Position numbers and translations under genes: made by a program
Notes under the pieces: model-generated
What the model was told of the DNA's origin: nothing
The model's database searches: none
What the model saw: only the letters and a program-made list of their open reading frames with translations
Part shown: piece by piece, positions 7,156-15,000 of the stretch
Layout: every line of letters begins with the position of its first letter
Position numbering within the stretch: position 1 is the stretch's first letter
DNA from: Lachnospiraceae bacterium
Lineage (GTDB): Bacteria; Bacillota; Clostridia; Lachnospirales; Lachnospiraceae
Length of the DNA: 25,257 nucleotides
Reading direction: 5' to 3'
NCBI GenBank assembly: GCA_900766915.1
Contig: CAAFXE010000222.1
Coordinates: forward strand, 1 to 25,257

Positions 7156-7938
7156 TTGGAATTTAGACCTTGTATTGATATTCACAATGGAAAAATTAAG
7201 CAGATTGTAGGAAGCAGTCTGATGGATGAAAATGACCAGGCAGAAGAAAACTTTGTATCGGAGCAGGACGGAGCGTTTTACGCCAGATTCTATCAAAAGG
7301 ATCAGCTTTCCGGAGGACATGTGATTATGTTAAATGGGAAAGATTCTCCATATTATGAGCAGACAAAGGCTCAGGCCATGCTGGCATTAAAGACCTGGCC
7401 GGGAGGCTTTCAGGCAGGAGGCGGAATCACTGCAGAAAATGCAGCCGAATTTTTGGATGCGGGAGCAAGCCATGTCATTGTTACTTCCTATGTGTTTCGG
7501 GACGGACAGGTCAATTATGAGAATCTGGAAAAGCTGCAAAAAGAGGTAGGCAAAGAACACCTTGTGATTGATCTTAGCTGTCGCAAAAAAGAAGATGGTG
7601 CTTACTATGTGGTGACAGACCGCTGGCAGAAGTTTACGAGCCAGAAATTGGGAGAACCGCTTTTGGAAGAATTTTCCGCCTTTTGCAATGAGTTTCTGAT
7701 TCATGCAGTAGATGTGGAAGGAAAAGCTTCCGGAATTGATCGTAATCTTATCAGAATGCTGGAAAGATCTAAGGCGGTGTCTATCACCTACGCGGGAGGC
7801 GTAACCACCATGGAAGATATTGATTCTGTAAAAGAATGCGGGCGCAATCACATCAATGTGACCATTGGAAGTGCCCTGGATCTCTTCGGGGGTCCTCTTT
7901 CTTACAGGGAAGTTTTGAAGAAGATCCGGGAATCCTGA
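7156..7938 (+). CDS. hisA: Eukaryotic-type HisA, ProFAR isomerase of histidine biosynthesis
   Basis: HisA isomerises the aminoaldose ProFAR to the aminoketose PRFAR in histidine synthesis. The 260-residue TIM-barrel protein has the N-terminal catalytic Asp in PCIDIHNGKIKQ (about 5-16) and the C-terminal phosphate-binding VTIGSALDLFGG. Several stretches are those of the plant and fungal (HIS6-like) form rather than usual bacterial HisA: GGHVIMLNG, WPGGFQAGGGI, GASHVIVTSYVF, VIDLSCRKK, TDRWQKFTS and ITYAGGV. The start is TTG at 7156; downstream ATGs would remove the catalytic N-terminus. TGGAGTG lies about 10 bases upstream. No other his gene is in the window, and the location after dapB is unusual for hisA. 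Confidence 0.9.
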   Translation: MEFRPCIDIHNGKIKQIVGSSLMDENDQAEENFVSEQDGAFYARFYQKDQLSGGHVIMLNGKDSPYYEQTKAQAMLALKTWPGGFQAGGGITAENAAEFLDAGASHVIVTSYVFRDGQVNYENLEKLQKEVGKEHLVIDLSCRKKEDGAYYVVTDRWQKFTSQKLGEPLLEEFSAFCNEFLIHAVDVEGKASGIDRNLIRMLERSKAVSITYAGGVTTMEDIDSVKECGRNHINVTIGSALDLFGGPLSYREVLKKIRES

Positions 7939-7995
7939 ATTTGCTGCCGGGGAAAAAACAGATACCTTAAATTTTTGTAAATTCATGAAAAACAC

Positions 7996-8024
7996 TTTAG
8001 ATAAATACAAATGTATGGTAGAAT
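7996..8024 (+). promoter_or_regulatory. Promoter of hpf
   Basis: TTTAGA (7996-8001) and TAGAAT (8019-8024) are 17 bases apart, with TG one base before the -10 (extended -10). It lies 32 bases before the hpf ATG, so the leader is short. It looks like a sigma-A-type promoter. Confidence 0.6.
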
Positions 8025-8056
8025 ATTCCTATCAAAACAGTGAAGGAGATGAGCCT

Positions 8057-8584
8057 ATGCGTTTTATTATCAGAGGTAAAAACATTGAGGTTACTGAGGG
8101 ACTTAAAACAGCTGTGGAAAGCAAGATTGGAAGACTGGAAAAGTATTTCACAGACGACACAGAAGTATATGTTACCTTAAGCGTAGAAAAAGGACATCAA
8201 AAAATCGAAGTAACGATCCCGGTGAAAGGAACCATTATTCGTTCCGAACAGACAAGCTCAGACATGTACGTATCTATTGACCTGGTAGAAGAGGTCATTG
8301 AGCGTCAGCTTCGCAAGTATAAAACCAAGTTGATCGCAAAGCACCAGGATGGAGGAAACTTCAAACAGGAATTCTTAAATCACGAGGCAGATGCTGAGGA
8401 AGAAATCCAGATCATTCGTACCAAATATTTTGAAAGAAAGCCAATGTATCCGGAAGATGCATGTTTGCAGATGGAACTTCTTGGACATGATTTCTTTGTA
8501 TTCTTAAATGCAGAGAATGATGAGGTCAATGTTGTTTACAAACGTAAGAACGGAAGCTATGGTCTCATTGGCCCGGAAATCTGA
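8057..8584 (+). CDS. hpf: Long-form ribosome hibernation promoting factor
   Basis: The 175-residue product has the two domains of long HPF. The N-terminal ribosome-binding domain covers about 1-95 (MRFIIRGKNIEVT, LEKYF, then the basic RQLRKYKTKL). A linker is followed by the C-terminal dimerisation domain at about 118-175 (IIRTKYFERKPMYPEDACLQMELLGHDFFVFLN). Long HPF drives formation of inactive 100S ribosome dimers in stationary phase. The start at 8057 has SD AAGGAG and matches the family N-terminus; an in-frame ATG at 7985 lies upstream of the promoter. It is closed by the terminator at 8623-8655 and is followed by secA, an order common in Firmicutes. Confidence 0.95.
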   Translation: MRFIIRGKNIEVTEGLKTAVESKIGRLEKYFTDDTEVYVTLSVEKGHQKIEVTIPVKGTIIRSEQTSSDMYVSIDLVEEVIERQLRKYKTKLIAKHQDGGNFKQEFLNHEADAEEEIQIIRTKYFERKPMYPEDACLQMELLGHDFFVFLNAENDEVNVVYKRKNGSYGLIGPEI

Positions 8585-8622
8585 TGATTTCATTTAAAAT
8601 TTACAGAAAGTTCATAAAAATC

Positions 8623-8655
8623 AAAGGGGTTGCGGTTTACCGCAACCCCTTTTTA
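8623..8655 (+). terminator. Rho-independent terminator of hpf
   Basis: AAAGGGGTTGCG pairs perfectly with CGCAACCCCTTT around a short loop, and the right arm runs into TTTTT. It lies 38 bases after the hpf stop. Confidence 0.93.
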
Positions 8656-8694
8656 TGGTAAGATATGGGTTGGACTAACCAAATAAAAAAGAGA

Positions 8695-8737
8695 TAACTG
8701 TTCAAAAACCACCCTTTGGGAAGGTACTGAACAGAGG
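8695..8737. repeat. Dispersed inverted-repeat element, copy C (short form)
   Basis: TAACTGTTCA at the left and GGTACTGAACAG at the right are complementary at their ends, with the inner sequence AACCACCCTTTGGG. The right block GGGAAGGTACTGAACAG is shared with copy B. The element ends a few bases before the secA SD (AAGGAG at 8741-8746). Confidence 0.65.
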
Positions 8738-8752
8738 TAAAAGGAGTAATCT

Positions 8753-11323
8753 ATGGGTTTTATGGAGAAGATCTTCGGCACTCACAGTGAAAGAGAGCTG
8801 AAACTGATTAATAAAACAATTGATAAAATCGAAAGCCTTCGTCCGGAAATGCAGAAGCTTTCTGATGAAGAGTTAAGAGGAAAAACAAAGGAATTTAAAG
8901 ATCGTCTGGCAGCGGGAGAAACCCTGGATGATCTTTTGCCGGAAGCCTATGCAGTTGTCAGGGAAGCAGGAAAACGTGTACTTGGTATGGAACATTACAG
9001 GGTACAGCTCATTGGTGGTGTGATCCTTCATCAGGGACGTATTGCCGAAATGAAGACAGGAGAAGGTAAGACTCTGGTATCTACTCTTCCGGCTTACCTG
9101 AATGCCCTGGAAGGAAAAGGTGTTCATGTCGTTACAGTCAATGATTACCTGGCTAACCGAGATGCTGAGTGGATGGGGCAGATTCACAGATTTTTAGGAC
9201 TTTCCGTAGGCTGTGTATTAAACAGCATGAAGAGTGAAGAGCGCAGGGAAGCCTATAACTGTGATATTACTTACATTACCAATAATGAATTGGGATTTGA
9301 TTATCTGCGTGATAACATGGTCATCTATAAAGAACAGCTGGTACAGCGCGGACTTCACTATGCCATCATCGATGAAGTGGACTCTGTTTTGATCGACGAG
9401 GCAAGAACACCGTTGATCATTTCAGGACAGAGCGGAAAATCAACCAAGCTTTATGAAGTTTGTGATTATCTGGCAAAGACCATGCGCCGAGGCGAAGCAA
9501 GCAAGGAATTCTCCAAGATGGATGCAATTCTTGGAGAGGAAATCGAAGAAACCGGAGATTTCATTGTGAACGAGAAAGACAAGATCGTCACATTGACTGC
9601 AGAAGGTATCAAGAGAGTTGAACAGTATTTCAACATTGATAACCTGGCAGATCCGGAAAATCTGGAAATTCAGCACAATATTGAACTGGCTCTTCGTGCC
9701 AACAACTTAATGCACAGAGATCAGGACTATGTGGTAAAGGATGATCAGGTACTGATCGTAGACGAGTTTACCGGCCGTATCATGCCGGGACGCCGTTATT
9801 CCGATGGTCTTCATCAGGCCATTGAAGCAAAGGAACATGTAAAGGTTAAAAGAGAAAGCAAAACTCTGGCAACCATTACTTTCCAGAACTTCTTTAATAA
9901 ATACGATAAGAAAGCCGGTATGACAGGTACTGCCCTGACGGAAGAGAGAGAATTTCGCGATATCTACGGCATGGACGTTGTGGAAATCCCAACCAATCGT
10001 CCGATTGCCCGTCAGGATCTGGAAGATGCGGTATATGCGACAAAGGAAGAAAAATACCGTGCGGTAGTCCGTGAGATCGAAAAAGCCCATGCAAAGGGAC
10101 AGCCGGTACTGGTAGGTACCATTACCATTGAAACATCAGAGCTTCTTAGTAATCTTTTACAGAAGAAGGGAATCAAGCACAATGTATTGAATGCGAAGTT
10201 CCATGAGATGGAAGCTGCCATTGTAGCAGAGGCCGGAATTCATGGTGCTGTAACCATCGCTACCAATATGGCAGGCCGTGGTACAGATATTAAACTGGAT
10301 GACGAGGCAAGAGCAGCCGGCGGTTTAAAGATCATCGGTACAGAGCGTCATGAATCCAGACGTATTGATAATCAGCTGCGCGGACGTTCAGGCCGTCAGG
10401 GAGATCCCGGTGAATCCAAGTTCTACATTTCTCTGGAAGACGATCTCATGAGATTGTTCGGTTCCGAAAGACTGATGGGAATTTTCCAGTCTCTGGGAGT
10501 TCCTAAGGATGAGGAGATCCAGCACAAGATGTTAAGCTCTGCCATCGAAAAGGCACAGACAAAGATCGAAAACAATAACTATGGTATCCGTAAGAATCTG
10601 TTGGAGTATGACCGTGTAAACAATGAACAGCGAGAGATCATTTATGAAGAACGCCGCCGTGTGCTGGATGGAGAAAGCATGCGGGATGTTGTTTATAAGA
10701 TGATCACAGATACGGTAGAAAATACGGTCGATTCTCTGATCGGTGATGATCAGAACAAAGCAGACTGGGATTATATGGGATTAAACGAAGCACTTCGCCC
10801 GATCATTCCATTAGAACCGATTTTACCGGATCGCATCAAAGGTACGAAGAAGGATGAATTAAAGCATCAGCTGAAACAGGAAGCTGTGAAGCTTTATGAG
10901 GATAAGGAAGCACAGTTCCCGAATCCGGAAATGCTTCGTGAGTTAGAGCGTGTATTCCTTTTGAAAGTCATCGACAGAAAATGGATGGATCACATTGATG
11001 ATATGGATCAGCTTCGTCAGGGAATCGGTCTTCAGGCCTATGCCCAGAGAGATCCGGTTGTAGAATACAAGATGTCCGGTTATGATATGTTCCAGTCTAT
11101 GACTGACAGCATTCAGGAAGAAACTGTCAGACTTCTTCTCCATGTGAAGATTGAAGAAAAAGCGGAACGTGAGCAGGTAGCTAAGGTTACCGGAACCAAC
11201 AAGGATGATACACTGGTGAAAAAGCCGACCAAACGTGCAGATGCCAAGATTTATCCAAATGATCCCTGTCCATGTGGCAGCGGAAAGAAATACAAACAGT
11301 GCTGTATGAGAAAAAATAAATAG
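8753..11323 (+). CDS. secA: Preprotein translocase ATPase SecA
   Basis: SecA is the motor that pushes unfolded preproteins through SecYEG at the membrane. The 856-residue product has the Walker A MKTGEGKT (100-107), the DEAD-like segment IIDEVDSVLIDEARTPLIISG region (around 205-225), the preprotein cross-linking region after it, and the second nucleotide-binding half with TNMAGRGTDIKL and GRSGRQGDPGESKF. The C-terminal zinc-binding motif is intact (Cys839, Cys841, Cys850 and Cys851 in PCPCGSGKKYKQCC), so SecB- or ribosome-type contacts may be retained. SD AAGGAG lies 6 bases before the ATG. prfB begins 15 bases after its stop, as in Bacillus subtilis. Confidence 0.98.
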   Translation: MGFMEKIFGTHSERELKLINKTIDKIESLRPEMQKLSDEELRGKTKEFKDRLAAGETLDDLLPEAYAVVREAGKRVLGMEHYRVQLIGGVILHQGRIAEMKTGEGKTLVSTLPAYLNALEGKGVHVVTVNDYLANRDAEWMGQIHRFLGLSVGCVLNSMKSEERREAYNCDITYITNNELGFDYLRDNMVIYKEQLVQRGLHYAIIDEVDSVLIDEARTPLIISGQSGKSTKLYEVCDYLAKTMRRGEASKEFSKMDAILGEEIEETGDFIVNEKDKIVTLTAEGIKRVEQYFNIDNLADPENLEIQHNIELALRANNLMHRDQDYVVKDDQVLIVDEFTGRIMPGRRYSDGLHQAIEAKEHVKVKRESKTLATITFQNFFNKYDKKAGMTGTALTEEREFRDIYGMDVVEIPTNRPIARQDLEDAVYATKEEKYRAVVREIEKAHAKGQPVLVGTITIETSELLSNLLQKKGIKHNVLNAKFHEMEAAIVAEAGIHGAVTIATNMAGRGTDIKLDDEARAAGGLKIIGTERHESRRIDNQLRGRSGRQGDPGESKFYISLEDDLMRLFGSERLMGIFQSLGVPKDEEIQHKMLSSAIEKAQTKIENNNYGIRKNLLEYDRVNNEQREIIYEERRRVLDGESMRDVVYKMITDTVENTVDSLIGDDQNKADWDYMGLNEALRPIIPLEPILPDRIKGTKKDELKHQLKQEAVKLYEDKEAQFPNPEMLRELERVFLLKVIDRKWMDHIDDMDQLRQGIGLQAYAQRDPVVEYKMSGYDMFQSMTDSIQEETVRLLLHVKIEEKAEREQVAKVTGTNKDDTLVKKPTKRADAKIYPNDPCPCGSGKKYKQCCMRKNK

Positions 11324-11338
11324 AAAGAGGGTGCTACA

Positions 11339-12458
11339 GTGGTTGAATTAGATCAGATCAAATATACGCTGTCAACTTATGACAAACCTCTCGTAGAATT
11401 GAGGGATTCACTTTGACCTGGCTAACAAGTGTCAAAGGATCGAAGAGTTAGAAAGAGAAATGGAAGCTCCGGGGTACTGGGATAATCCGGAAAGGTCTCA
11501 GCAGGGGATGATTACCCTAAAATCCTTAAAAGACGAAGTAGAGACCTACGAGGGCCTTCGCACCAGCTATGAAGATATTGAAACGCTTTTGGAAATGGGC
11601 TATGAGGAAGAAGATGAGAGCCTGATTCCCGAGGTGCAGGCAGAGATGGATGACTTTATCAGGAGATTTGAAAATCTGCGTATTAAGACGCTCCTTTCGG
11701 GAGAATACGACAGGGATAATGCGATTTTAAAATTAAATGCAGGTGCCGGCGGTACAGAAAGCTGTGACTGGGCATCCATGCTGTATCGTATGTATACCAG
11801 ATGGGCAGAAAGAAATGGATTTACGGTAGAGGTGTTAGACTATCTGGATGGAGATGAAGCCGGAATCAAATCCGTTACCTTCCAGATCAATGGAGAAAAT
11901 GCATACGGATACTTAAAATCCGAAAAGGGAGTTCACCGTCTGGTACGAATTTCACCGTTCAATGCACAGGGCAAACGCCAGACATCCTTTGTATCCCTGG
12001 ATGTTATGCCGGATATTGAGGATGATATCGATATTGAGATCAATCCTGAAGATTTAAGGATCGACACCTACCGTTCCAGTGGCGCCGGTGGACAGCATAT
12101 TAATAAGACGTCTTCAGCGATTCGAATTACTCATCTTCCCACAGGAATTGTGGTGCAGTGTCAGAATGAGCGTTCTCAGTTCCAGAATAAAGATAAGGCC
12201 ATGCAGATGTTGAAAGCAAAGCTTTATCTTTTAGAACAGCAGAAGAATGCAGAGAAGCTTTCAGGCATTCGCGGAGAAGTGACAGAGATTGGCTGGGGTA
12301 ATCAGATTCGTTCTTATGTTATGCAGCCATACACGCTGGTGAAGGATCACCGTACCGGAGAGGAAGTCAGCAATGTTGGAAGCGTGATGGATGGAAACAT
12401 CGATCCCTTTATCAATGCATATCTGAAATGGATCAATACCACACCGGAAGAGTCATAG
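11339..12458 (+). CDS. prfB: Peptide chain release factor 2, expressed by programmed +1 frameshift
   Basis: RF2 releases peptides at UGA and UAA. The gene is in two frames. A GTG start at 11339 (SD AAGAGG, 8 bases upstream) encodes 25 codons ending CTT at 11411-11413, followed by an in-frame TGA at 11414-11416. Skipping T11414 continues with GAC at 11415 and gives the remaining 347 residues, about 372 in all, the normal length. The junction reads RDSL-D-LANKC. RF2 hallmarks follow: the SPF recognition motif in VRISPFNAQG and the GGQ catalytic loop in GAGGQHINKTSSAIR. The ATG at 11460 is only internal. Expression is self-regulated, since scarce RF2 favours the shift. It follows secA in a probable operon. 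Confidence 0.96.
11403..11417 (+). promoter_or_regulatory. prfB programmed +1 ribosomal frameshift site
   Basis: The slippery CTT-TGA-C sits at 11411-11417, identical to the canonical prfB site. Upstream, GAGGG (11401-11405) can act as the internal Shine-Dalgarno, though it is shorter and lies farther from the CTT than the classic AGGGGG. Known mechanism: slow decoding of UGA by limiting RF2 lets the tRNA-Leu slip from CUU to UUU. Confidence 0.93.
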
Positions 12459-12528
12459 AAAAGACTTGCGGTAATCAGGTATTTGGGTGTACATTAGATA
12501 AAAGTTTTGAGAGGAGTACTTAATTGTT

Positions 12529-13728
12529 ATGAAGTATGTTGCAGTCATGGGCTACGGCACAGTGGGATCCGGTGTTGTGGAGGTCTTAAAAACAAATAAA
12601 GATATTATTGCCAAAAATGTTGGGGAAGAACTGAACTTAAAATACGTTCTGGACTTAAGAGATTTCCCGGGGGATCCCATACAGGAAGTTATCACCCATA
12701 ATTTTGAGGATATTTTAAATGATGAAGAAGTAGCAGTTGTGGCAGAAGTTATGGGAGGAATCGAGCCTGCTTATACATTTACTAAAAAATGTCTTATGGC
12801 AGGAAAAAGCGTATGTACTTCCAATAAGGCTGTGGTAGAAAAACACGGCGCAGAGCTTCTTGCCATTGCAAAAGAGCATAATGTGAATTATCTGTTCGAA
12901 GCAAGTGTCGGCGGTGGTATTCCAATTATCCGTCCACTGCACAGCTGCCTTACTGCAGATGTGATCGAAGAGGTTTCCGGCATCTTAAATGGTACCACAA
13001 ACTATATGCTGACAAAAATGTCCAGGGAAGGTGCCAACTACGAGGATGTATTAAAGGATGCACAGAACAAAGGATATGCAGAACGAAATCCTGAAGCAGA
13101 TGTGGAAGGACATGATGCAGGAAGAAAGATTGCAATCCTGACTGCTTTGATCAGCGGTAAAAAAGTGGATTTCCAGGATATCTACTGTGAAGGTATTTCC
13201 AAAGTAACTCCGGAAGATATTGCCTATGCAAAAGCTATGGGTATGGAAATCAAGCTCCTGGGAAGCAGTAAAAGAACGGGCGAGCAGTACAGCATCATGG
13301 TATCACCGAAGATGCTCCCGGCGTCTCATCCACTGTATTCTGTCAATGATGTATTCAATGCCATTTTTGTCAAAGGCAATATGCTTGGTGATTCCATGTT
13401 CTACGGCAGTGGTGCAGGAAAGCTTCCGACAGCCAGCGCAGTAGCAGGAGATATTGTGGAAGCTGCAAAGGTAGCTGAAAATTTAGGATACCTGTGGTCA
13501 GAAGAAAAAGCAAAGCTTGCCAATGTGGATGCAGTAGAAAATAAATTCTTTGTAAGAACTACCGCTTCTGTAGAAGAAGTAAAAGAAGCATTTGGATGTG
13601 TTCAGGTACTGGACAAGGTAGTTGCCGGTGAGCTCGGTTTTGTAACCGAAACCATGACAGAAGCATCCTATAAAGAATGCGCTGCAAAATTAAACGGTAT
13701 CATTTCCATGATCCGTGTTGAGGGATAG
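12529..13728 (+). CDS. hom: Homoserine dehydrogenase
   Basis: Hom reduces aspartate semialdehyde to homoserine with NAD(P)H, at the branch to threonine and methionine. The 399-residue protein has the N-terminal nucleotide motif GYGTVG (8-13), EASVGGGIPIIRPL, GILNGTTNYML and the family signature around NPEADVEGHDAGRKIAIL. The last 60 or so residues (from FFVRTTASVEE to MIRVEG) look like a C-terminal ACT regulatory domain, which would fit feedback control by threonine. An SD-like GAGAGGAG lies somewhat far upstream, about 13 bases from the ATG. The stop TAG abuts the next gene, so hom and the mutase-like gene are translationally close. Confidence 0.96.
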   Translation: MKYVAVMGYGTVGSGVVEVLKTNKDIIAKNVGEELNLKYVLDLRDFPGDPIQEVITHNFEDILNDEEVAVVAEVMGGIEPAYTFTKKCLMAGKSVCTSNKAVVEKHGAELLAIAKEHNVNYLFEASVGGGIPIIRPLHSCLTADVIEEVSGILNGTTNYMLTKMSREGANYEDVLKDAQNKGYAERNPEADVEGHDAGRKIAILTALISGKKVDFQDIYCEGISKVTPEDIAYAKAMGMEIKLLGSSKRTGEQYSIMVSPKMLPASHPLYSVNDVFNAIFVKGNMLGDSMFYGSGAGKLPTASAVAGDIVEAAKVAENLGYLWSEEKAKLANVDAVENKFFVRTTASVEEVKEAFGCVQVLDKVVAGELGFVTETMTEASYKECAAKLNGIISMIRVEG

Positions 13729-13736
13729 TGATTAAA

Positions 13737-14939
13737 ATGAAATATGTATTGATCTTGGGTGACGGTATGGCAGACAGACCGATCCCGGAACTTGGCGGCA
13801 GGACACCGTTGGAATATGCAAAGACACCGACTATGGATGGCCTTGCAAAAGAGTCAGAGATTGGATTGGTAAAGACCATTCCGGACGGCATGTCTCCGGG
13901 AAGTGATACGGCCAATATGTCTGTTTGTGGTTATGACCCGAAAATATATTATACAGGTCGTTCTCCATTGGAAGCGTTATCTATCGGCGTAGCCATGAAA
14001 GATACGGATGTTGCCATCAGAACCAACGTGGTGACTTTATCAGACGATGATCTTCCTTACGAACAAAAAACGATTTTGGATCACAGCTCCGGTGAGATTT
14101 CTACAGAGGATGCACAGGTCCTGATAGAAGCAGTACAAAAGGAACTTGGAGATGAAATGTTTCATTTTTATGCTGGAACAAGCTATCGCCATTTACTGAT
14201 CTGGGATCAGGGAAGTGTGGTTCCTTTGACACCGCCTCATGATATCTTAGGAAAAACCGTGGGAAATTATCTTCCGAAAGAACCTCTTCTTCGCAAAATG
14301 CAGGAGAGAAGCTATGAGATTTTAAATAACCATCCAATCAATGTTGCCCGAAGGGCAGCTGGGTTAAATCCGGCCAATTCTATCTGGTTTTGGGGAGCAG
14401 GTACAAAACCGATTTTGACTCCCTTTGAAGAAAAGACCGGAAAGAAAGGTGCCATGATTTCAGCAGTAGACCTTTTGAAGGGAATTGCTGTAGGTGCCGG
14501 TATGGATAATAAAACTGTAGACGGTGCAAATGGTCAGCTTCATACGAACTATGAAGGAAAGGCACAGTCGGCCGTAGATGCACTCTTAAAAGAGGGCTAT
14601 GATTTTGCCTATATTCATGTGGAAGCACCGGATGAGATGGGGCATCAGGGCAGTGTGGAAAGAAAGGTTCAGTCTATTGAATTTCTGGATCAGAGACTTA
14701 TCCGCAAGGTGAAGGAGGATATGGATGCTTCAGGGGAAGCGTACCGTATGCTGATTCTGCCGGATCATCCAACTCCAATCGAAGCCAGAACCCATACAAG
14801 TGAACCGGTTCCATATCTTTTATATGACAGTACCATGAAGCAGGAACATGACTGGACATATTGTGAAAAATGTGCAGAAGACAGCGGTATTTACCGTCCA
14901 CTGGGACATCAATTGATAGAGATACTTTTTGAAAAATAA
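13737..14939 (+). CDS. Cofactor-independent phosphoglycerate-mutase-like protein, proposed homoserine kinase
   Basis: The 400-residue product belongs to the alkaline-phosphatase superfamily branch related to archaeal-type cofactor-independent phosphoglycerate mutase. Metal and catalytic segments are present: LGDGMADRP at the N-terminus, MSPGSDTANMS (a likely Ser nucleophile region), HVEAPDEMGHQG, LILPDHPTP and the following ARTHTSEPVP. This subfamily has been proposed, from gene neighbourhood, to act as homoserine kinase in genomes lacking classic thrB. Here it sits between hom and the aspartokinase gene, which supports that. Glycolytic mutase activity is the alternative. I chose the ATG at 13737, matching the family start MKYVLILGDG; a GTG at 13728 would overlap hom by one base and lie too near the SD GAGGG. 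Confidence 0.85.
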   Translation: MKYVLILGDGMADRPIPELGGRTPLEYAKTPTMDGLAKESEIGLVKTIPDGMSPGSDTANMSVCGYDPKIYYTGRSPLEALSIGVAMKDTDVAIRTNVVTLSDDDLPYEQKTILDHSSGEISTEDAQVLIEAVQKELGDEMFHFYAGTSYRHLLIWDQGSVVPLTPPHDILGKTVGNYLPKEPLLRKMQERSYEILNNHPINVARRAAGLNPANSIWFWGAGTKPILTPFEEKTGKKGAMISAVDLLKGIAVGAGMDNKTVDGANGQLHTNYEGKAQSAVDALLKEGYDFAYIHVEAPDEMGHQGSVERKVQSIEFLDQRLIRKVKEDMDASGEAYRMLILPDHPTPIEARTHTSEPVPYLLYDSTMKQEHDWTYCEKCAEDSGIYRPLGHQLIEILFEK

Positions 14940-14945
14940 ATGTAT

Positions 14946-14981
14946 CTGTTCAGTATCGTCCGGACAGTGACTTCTGAACAG
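14946..14981. repeat. Dispersed inverted-repeat element, copy D (short form)
   Basis: A perfect 8-bp terminal inverted repeat, CTGTTCAG (14946-14953) and CTGAACAG (14974-14981), encloses 20 bases. It lies in the 61-base gap before the aspartokinase gene and ends about 10 bases before that gene's SD GAGGAG. It could also act as a hairpin in the leader. Confidence 0.6.
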
Positions 14982-15000
14982 GATAAACGAGGAGAACATT

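Noticed and set aside
7387..8010. Long reverse-strand reading frame opposite hisA
   Set aside because: It is a shadow of hisA, with no SD and no family resemblance; the forward protein is clearly real.
7985..8056. Upstream ATG extending hpf by 24 residues
   Set aside because: The start at 8057 has a strong SD and matches the HPF N-terminus, while a good promoter lies at 7996-8024, inside the proposed extension.
9707..10090. Reverse-strand reading frames opposite secA, and similar ones opposite tex, rnz and ispD
   Set aside because: They lie wholly within strongly conserved forward genes and their translations look random.
11342..11416. In-frame TGA in prfB as a disabling mutation
   Set aside because: The CTT-TGA-C context is the canonical RF2 frameshift site and the +1 frame continues as full-length RF2.
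14940..15000. Lysine riboswitch or T-box before lysC (also looked for before dapA and hom)
   Set aside because: The lysC leader is only 61 bases and holds a repeat copy; none of the gaps shows L-box or T-box conserved blocks.
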